Below the pieces are notes generated by a model. It worked only from the letters and a program-made list of their open reading frames with translations, did not search any database and was not told where the DNA came from. Source: an uncultured Tannerella sp. (lineage in GTDB: Bacteria > Bacteroidota > Bacteroidia > Bacteroidales > Tannerellaceae). Taken from it: a DNA stretch of 9,840 nucleotides. The stretch lies in contig CALHPT010000030.1 of NCBI GenBank assembly GCA_938036405.1, forward strand, positions 1 to 9,840, read 5' to 3'. A program made the position numbers and the translations under genes. Below are positions 6,371-9,840 of the stretch, piece by piece (the first letter of the stretch is position 1; each line of letters begins with the position of its first letter).

Positions 6371-6400
6371 ACGACGAACTGCCTGAAAACAGTCCGTCGT
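6371..6400 (-). terminator. Hairpin between sod and tRNA-Arg, possible sod terminator
   Basis: ACGACG-A-ACTG (6371-6381) pairs with CAGT-C-CGTCGT (6390-6400) around an eight-base loop, with one A/C mismatch. On the - strand the loop is TTTTCAGG and TTGAAATAA follows, a weak U-run. It lies 48 bases after the sod stop codon and 9 bases before the tRNA 5' end. It could therefore stop sod transcripts or guide tRNA 5' processing. Confidence 0.45.
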
Positions 6401-6447
6401 GAAGAGTTGTTGGTGCGCCTTGGCGCCATTGGCTGACGCTCTCAGCG

Positions 6448-7029
6448 TTAGAGGCGGCTGCCTACTACGTCCCAATCGACGATATCCCAGACGGCCTTGA
6501 TGTGATCGGCGCGACGGTTCTGATAGTCGAGGTAGTAAGCGTGCTCCCATACATCGAGACCGAAGATGGGCTTGTAGCCACGGACTACGGGATTAGCACC
6601 GTTGGCTTCCTGCGTGATGACGAGTTTGCCATTCTGATCTACCGAGAGGAACGCCCAGCCTGATCCGAAGAGGGTCGTAGCGGCGTTGGCGAAGGCTTCC
6701 TGGAAGGCCTCGAAGCTGCCAAAGTCGCGGTTGATAGCCTCAGCGATCTTGCCGGTCGGCTTGTTATTCGCGGTCGGCGACTTGAACTGCAAGAAATAGA
6801 TCGTGTGGTTCAGAGCCTGTCCGGCGTTGTTGAAGATGCCACCTGCGGGGGCAGTCTTAACGATCTCTTCGAGGGTCTTTCCGGCAAATTCGGTGCCTTC
6901 GATAAGTTTATTCAGCGTGTTGACGTAGTTCTGGAGGTGTTTGCCGTAGTGAAACTCGATCGTCTGCTGACTCATTACGGGTTCCAACGCGTTCGTAGCG
7001 TATGGAAGTTTGGGCATGTCAAAGCTCAT
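6448..7029 (-). CDS. sodB: Superoxide dismutase, Fe/cambialistic type
   Basis: A 193-residue iron/manganese-family superoxide dismutase, converting superoxide to O2 and H2O2. Metal ligands from the chosen start are H27 (EFHYGKHL), H75 (NNAGQALNHTIYF), D159 and H163 (GLDVWEHAYY). Gln71 in AGQALNH is typical of iron-type enzymes. Gly157, two residues before D159, matches the glycine tied to metal flexibility in the Porphyromonas gingivalis cambialistic enzyme, so use of either Fe or Mn is possible. I chose the ATG at 7029 because MSFDMPKLPYATNALEP matches the usual start of Bacteroidales enzymes. An in-frame ATG at 7080 would add 17 residues (MRTIVLSIITTIISFTL) that resemble a signal-peptide hydrophobic core, and both ATGs lie downstream of the promoter at 7106-7135. 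The frame stays open up to 7176, but that upstream part overlaps the promoter and is not counted. Confidence 0.95.
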   Translation of the reverse strand: MSFDMPKLPYATNALEPVMSQQTIEFHYGKHLQNYVNTLNKLIEGTEFAGKTLEEIVKTAPAGGIFNNAGQALNHTIYFLQFKSPTANNKPTGKIAEAINRDFGSFEAFQEAFANAATTLFGSGWAFLSVDQNGKLVITQEANGANPVVRGYKPIFGLDVWEHAYYLDYQNRRADHIKAVWDIVDWDVVGSRL

Positions 7030-7105
7030 AAGTGTAAAGCTGATGATTGTTGTGATGATGGATAATACAATAGTTCTCATTCTGCTGTATTGCAAAAAAC
7101 GCGGG

Positions 7106-7135
7106 CAAAGATACGCCCCGGGTTGTAACGTCAAA
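7106..7135 (-). promoter_or_regulatory. Bacteroidetes sigma-type promoter of sod
   Basis: On the - strand TTTG (7135-7132) is followed by an 18-base spacer and TATCTTTG (7113-7106), an excellent match to the Bacteroidetes -33/-7 consensus TTTG/TAnnTTTG. Transcription should start near 7100. This gives a leader of about 20 bases to the ATG at 7080 or about 70 bases to the ATG at 7029. It is the clearest promoter in the window and shows that sod has its own start, separate from recO. Confidence 0.8.
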
Positions 7136-7226
7136 GTTGCAATTTGGCTTTTACTCTTTTTTGGGTGACTCTGCATAGCGGCGCATCTTCCGTCGCTCTA
7201 CGAAGCCTCCCATACACGATCCGCCT

Positions 7227-7952
7227 TTATTCAAAGAGTGCGCGCAGCACCTCGAGCGACTTGAGCTCGGGAAAGCCGGGCAAGTGCAGGCGATAGAAGT
7301 CGAGGACGTGGCCAAGGATGGCGGAACGTTCGGTGTGGGAGAAGGCGAAGAGCGACATGTTGGCGAAGGTCATCTTCGTCAGGCGGGCCATGACGCGACT
7401 GTCGTCCGCGTTCAGATAGCGGCCGTGAAGGGGGACTTCCTCGGTGAAGATGCCCTCGAGGAGGTCGAAGTAACGGCCCTCGACGTACGTTTCGCGATTG
7501 GGGCGGATGCCGAGGTAGACGGCCAAACGGAAGAGGAACGTGAGGTGGAAGTTGGCGATGCCGGCGTCGGCCGTTTCGAGATGGCGGACGGCGTCGAAGA
7601 GGAAATGGAAGAGCGGCGGATCAGACTCCTTCTCGCGGATGACCCGATAGAGGATCTCGGAGAGGAAGAGTGCCTCGGCGTTCTTCGCCGGATGCGTCTG
7701 GAGGGCGGTGGGGAGGGAGAGGGAGCGTGCCTCACGGATGCGTTGCAGATCACGGTCGTTGCGGTGCTCCACCTCCAGCTCGAGTAGGGAGAGGGGCATG
7801 AGCAGGGCCTGCGCAACGCCACGCTTGCCACGTCGGGCGGGGGTGGTGAGGTAACCGACGCGCCCGAAGGCTTCGGTGTAGATGGCGACGATGAGGTATT
7901 TGTCGCCATAGGGAAGGGTGTGGAGGACGATGCCGCGCGTCTTATGCAGCAT
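7227..7952 (-). CDS. recO: DNA repair protein RecO
   Basis: A 241-residue recombination mediator that works with RecR (and RecF) to load RecA on SSB-coated single-stranded DNA and to anneal strands in gap repair. The N-terminal OB-fold region (about 1-80) begins MLHKTRGIVLHTLPYGDKY, typical of Bacteroidetes RecO, with a basic patch PARRGKRG (38-45). The rest is the helical C-terminal domain, including a FHLTFLFRLAVYLGIRP stretch. The protein contains no cysteine, so it lacks the zinc-finger-like module found in some RecO proteins. The ATG lies 3 bases after the ispF stop (TGA-CCC-ATG), which implies co-transcription and probably translational coupling. No clear terminator follows before the sod promoter. 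Confidence 0.93.
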   Translation of the reverse strand: MLHKTRGIVLHTLPYGDKYLIVAIYTEAFGRVGYLTTPARRGKRGVAQALLMPLSLLELEVEHRNDRDLQRIREARSLSLPTALQTHPAKNAEALFLSEILYRVIREKESDPPLFHFLFDAVRHLETADAGIANFHLTFLFRLAVYLGIRPNRETYVEGRYFDLLEGIFTEEVPLHGRYLNADDSRVMARLTKMTFANMSLFAFSHTERSAILGHVLDFYRLHLPGFPELKSLEVLRALFE

Positions 7953-7955
7953 GGG

Positions 7956-8429
7956 TCACCGGGGGACGATAAGCGCGACGGCATAGGCGGCGATGCCTTC
8001 GCGGCGTCCGACGAAACCCATACGCTCGGAGGTGGTGGCTTTGATGGAGATGTCGGCCGTGGGGACACCCATGACGTCGGCCATGGTGCGCTGCATGTCG
8101 GCGATGTGAGGGTTGAGCTTGGGCTGTTCGGCCACGACGGTGGCGTCGATGTTGCCCAGTTCGTAGCCTGCATCGCGGAGGAGGGCCATGGTACGGGAGA
8201 GAAGAATCTTGCTGTCAATGCCGGCATACTCGCCGGCGGTGTCGGGGAAGTGGTAGCCGATGTCGCGCAGGTTGGCGGCGCCAAGCAGGGCGTCGCAGAT
8301 GGCGTGAATGAGTACGTCGGCGTCGCTATGGCCGAGGAGTCCGAGGGGGTGGTCGATGTGCACACCGCCGATCCACAGCTCACGGCCGGGAGCGAAGGTG
8401 TGGACGTCGTATCCGAATCCGATTCGCAT
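7956..8429 (-). CDS. ispF: 2-C-methyl-D-erythritol 2,4-cyclodiphosphate synthase IspF
   Basis: A 157-residue cytosolic trimeric enzyme of the non-mevalonate isoprenoid pathway. It cyclises CDP-methylerythritol 2-phosphate to methylerythritol 2,4-cyclodiphosphate with release of CMP. Metal ligands D8 and H10 (GYDVH) and H42 (in LGHSDADVLIHAICDALLGA) are in the standard positions. The 61-FPDT-64 loop and the substrate-binding T133 and E135 (ATTSERMGFVG) are intact. Length is normal and the ATG at 8429 begins the canonical MRIGFGYDVH. It is not fused to IspD. It is tightly coupled to recO downstream and separated from porV upstream by a 90-base gap filled by a small repeat array. Confidence 0.97.
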   Translation of the reverse strand: MRIGFGYDVHTFAPGRELWIGGVHIDHPLGLLGHSDADVLIHAICDALLGAANLRDIGYHFPDTAGEYAGIDSKILLSRTMALLRDAGYELGNIDATVVAEQPKLNPHIADMQRTMADVMGVPTADISIKATTSERMGFVGRREGIAAYAVALIVPR

Positions 8430-8440
8430 AATGAGAGAGG

Positions 8441-8510
8441 GTAGTTAGGCGCTTTGCGCCGGTAGTTAGGAGTCGTTAGGGGGTAGTTAGGCGCAAAGCG
8501 CCATAACTAC
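8441..8510. repeat. 21-bp-period GTAGTTAGG array with GC palindromes
   Basis: GTAGTTAGG starts at 8441, 8462 and 8483, exactly 21 bases apart. Units 1 and 3 continue into the palindromes GGCGCTTTGCGCC (8448-8460) and GGCGCAAAGCGCC (8490-8502), which are reverse complements of each other. Unit 3 ends with TAACTAC (8504-8510). Bases 8483-8510 can therefore fold into a 12-bp hairpin with one bulged A. That hairpin starts 10 bases after the porV stop (on the - strand) but has no U-run. It may be a leaky terminator or mRNA processing element setting ispF/recO levels below porV. Confidence 0.7.
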
Positions 8511-8519
8511 TCGGACAAA

Positions 8520-9689
8520 TTAATTGAATAGGCTACGCAACCCGTCCATATCGAAGGTGAGGGAGAAGCGGAGCGTTTGATCGAGGGGGTTGCTCTGGAC
8601 GGTGCTAATAAGGTAGGCGGCATCGAGGCGGAAGACGTTCATTTTGAATCCGGCACCGAGCGAGAAGTATTGGCGGTTGCCCTTGAGCTGGTTCTCGTAA
8701 TAGTAACCGCCGCGGACGAAGAACTGATTGTTGTAGCTGTATTCGGCGCCGAGCGAGACGTTGACCTCCTTCATCTCTTCGCTGAAGCCATCGTTGGCGT
8801 CGGAGAAGGAGTGGAGGGCGGCCGAGAGGGAGTTCATCGACTTATAGTCGTCCTTTCGTTTGGCGTAATCGTCGTCCGACTCGCCGTCACGCTTGACCGG
8901 CTCGGTGGGCACGAGATACTTGTTGAGGTCCAGGTAGACGCCGATCTGGTTGTAATCGTCGATGGGGTACAGCAGGCCGGTGCCGATCTTGAGGTTGGCG
9001 GGCAGGAACTGCTGGCGGTTGCCACCGTCGAACGAGACCTTCGTACCGAGGTTCGAGAGGTTGTAGCCGAAGCTCCAGAGGCTCTCGCTCTGGCCGAGGT
9101 AGACGTACTTCTCGAGGTAGCCGGAGACGTCGACCGCGACGGCGTTGGCCGGCTGCAGATCTTGATTGATGGAGGCGTTCATGTCCGACCGGATATAGCG
9201 CAGAGCCACGGCCATGGAGTAATTCTCCGAGAGCTTCATACCGTAACTCACGTCGAAGGCCATTTCGTAGGGGTTGAGGTTGGTGAGTTTCTGGCCGCCC
9301 TGATCGGTGACAGGCACCTCACCCAGCGAGAAGTAACGCAGCGAGGCGCCGACGGCCGATCGGTCGTTGGGCTTGTAATAGCCCGAGGCGTAGGCCATGT
9401 AGACGTCCTTGACGAGCTTGCGGAGCCAGGGGGTGTACGAGATGCCGACGCCGGCTTTGCTCTCCATGAAGGCGTATTTCGAGGCATTCCAGTACTGCGA
9501 ATGGATGTCAGGCAGGGTAGCGGCGCCGATGTCGCCCATACCGCCGCCGCGCGCATCGGGGGCGATGGAGAGCGAGGGGATAGCCGTGTTGATGGGGCTG
9601 AATTGTTTGTACTTGTCCTGCGCATGCATCAGGGTCGCGGGCAGGAGCAGCGCCGGCAGCAGGCCGACGATTCTACGAAGGTTCATCAT
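8520..9689 (-). CDS. porV: Type IX secretion outer-membrane protein PorV (LptO)
   Basis: An outer-membrane beta-barrel of the type IX secretion system. In Porphyromonas gingivalis PorV collects cargo from the SprA/Sov translocon and carries it to the PorU sortase complex. From the chosen ATG the protein has 389 residues. It starts with a signal peptide, MMNLRRIVGLLPALLLPA..., probably cut after LMHAQ (before DKYKQF). The mature part carries conserved PorV blocks: INTAIPSLSIAPDARGGGMG, then DIHSQYWNASKYAFMESKAG, SYTPWLRKLV and ASLRYFSLGEVPVTDQGG. Alternating aromatic beta-strands follow and the chain ends in a barrel-like FN terminus. An acidic/basic loop (KRDGESDDDYAKRKDDYK) lies about two thirds along. 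ATGs at 9689 and 9686 are both possible; an upstream TTG at 9716 would lengthen the signal peptide unnaturally. PorU, the usual upstream neighbour in P. gingivalis, is not recognisable in the remaining 151 bases. Confidence 0.95.
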   Translation of the reverse strand: MMNLRRIVGLLPALLLPATLMHAQDKYKQFSPINTAIPSLSIAPDARGGGMGDIGAATLPDIHSQYWNASKYAFMESKAGVGISYTPWLRKLVKDVYMAYASGYYKPNDRSAVGASLRYFSLGEVPVTDQGGQKLTNLNPYEMAFDVSYGMKLSENYSMAVALRYIRSDMNASINQDLQPANAVAVDVSGYLEKYVYLGQSESLWSFGYNLSNLGTKVSFDGGNRQQFLPANLKIGTGLLYPIDDYNQIGVYLDLNKYLVPTEPVKRDGESDDDYAKRKDDYKSMNSLSAALHSFSDANDGFSEEMKEVNVSLGAEYSYNNQFFVRGGYYYENQLKGNRQYFSLGAGFKMNVFRLDAAYLISTVQSNPLDQTLRFSLTFDMDGLRSLFN

Positions 9690-9840
9690 AGGGGTTTGTG
9701 TCAATGTTTCGTTCAAAAAATAAGCCCCTTTATAACTACGAGGCCGGTGTATTATTGTACGCAGGTGAAGAAGCGATCTCAGTCGGTCATCATCGACCAG
9801 CCGCGGGGTGACGGCTGCCTCTCGACGCCAGGAAGCGAGC

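Noticed and set aside
7030..7176. Full 242-residue sod open frame starting at 7176
   Set aside because: The first 32 codons lie upstream of or within the strong promoter at 7106-7135, so they are not in the sod mRNA from that promoter.
7412..8383. 323-codon - strand open frame spanning recO and ispF
   Set aside because: Extremely Ser/Pro/Ala/Thr-rich out-of-frame translation of two well-supported genes.

Overview
The window looks like chromosomal DNA of a GC-rich member of the Bacteroidales, in or near the Porphyromonadaceae/Tannerellaceae. Evidence: a type IX secretion protein PorV, a Porphyromonas-type iron/cambialistic superoxide dismutase, a meso-diaminopimelate dehydrogenase, start codons without clear Shine-Dalgarno sites, and a textbook Bacteroidetes promoter (TTTG, 18-base spacer, TATCTTTG) in front of the superoxide dismutase gene. 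A high-GC oral Tannerella relative is a reasonable guess, but the sequence alone does not prove it.

Layout. Bases 1-373 hold no convincing gene. They contain a terminator-like hairpin and a six-unit, 42-bp-period array of a 15-bp palindrome, then a candidate -7 box for dnaB. dnaB (374-1900) is the only + strand gene. It converges on nagB, and the 241-base gap between them is packed with hairpins, including a likely bidirectional terminator. All other genes are on the - strand. In transcription order (right to left) they are porV, ispF, recO, sod, tRNA-Arg(CCU), ddh, lgt, fprA-type flavodiiron protein, nagB. The 313-base gap between lgt and the flavodiiron gene carries a second array: four units of TTGCAA-N5-TTGCAA at 40-41-bp spacing, the last one inverted. 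A third, small 21-bp-period array with GC-rich palindromes separates porV from ispF. The last 151 bases, upstream of porV, show no recognisable gene.

Gene content is mostly housekeeping: replication (DnaB), repair (RecO), isoprenoid precursor synthesis (IspF), lipoprotein maturation (Lgt), lysine/peptidoglycan precursor metabolism (Ddh), amino-sugar catabolism (NagB) and type IX secretion (PorV). Sod and the flavodiiron protein are both oxygen-defence enzymes, fitting an aerotolerant anaerobe. No defence system, prophage, transposase or CRISPR was seen. The least explained material is non-coding: three intergenic arrays whose periods (42, 40-41 and 21 bp) are close to whole numbers of DNA helical turns and whose units are palindromic. 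That is what one would expect of multi-site protein-binding arrays or structured mobile repeats.
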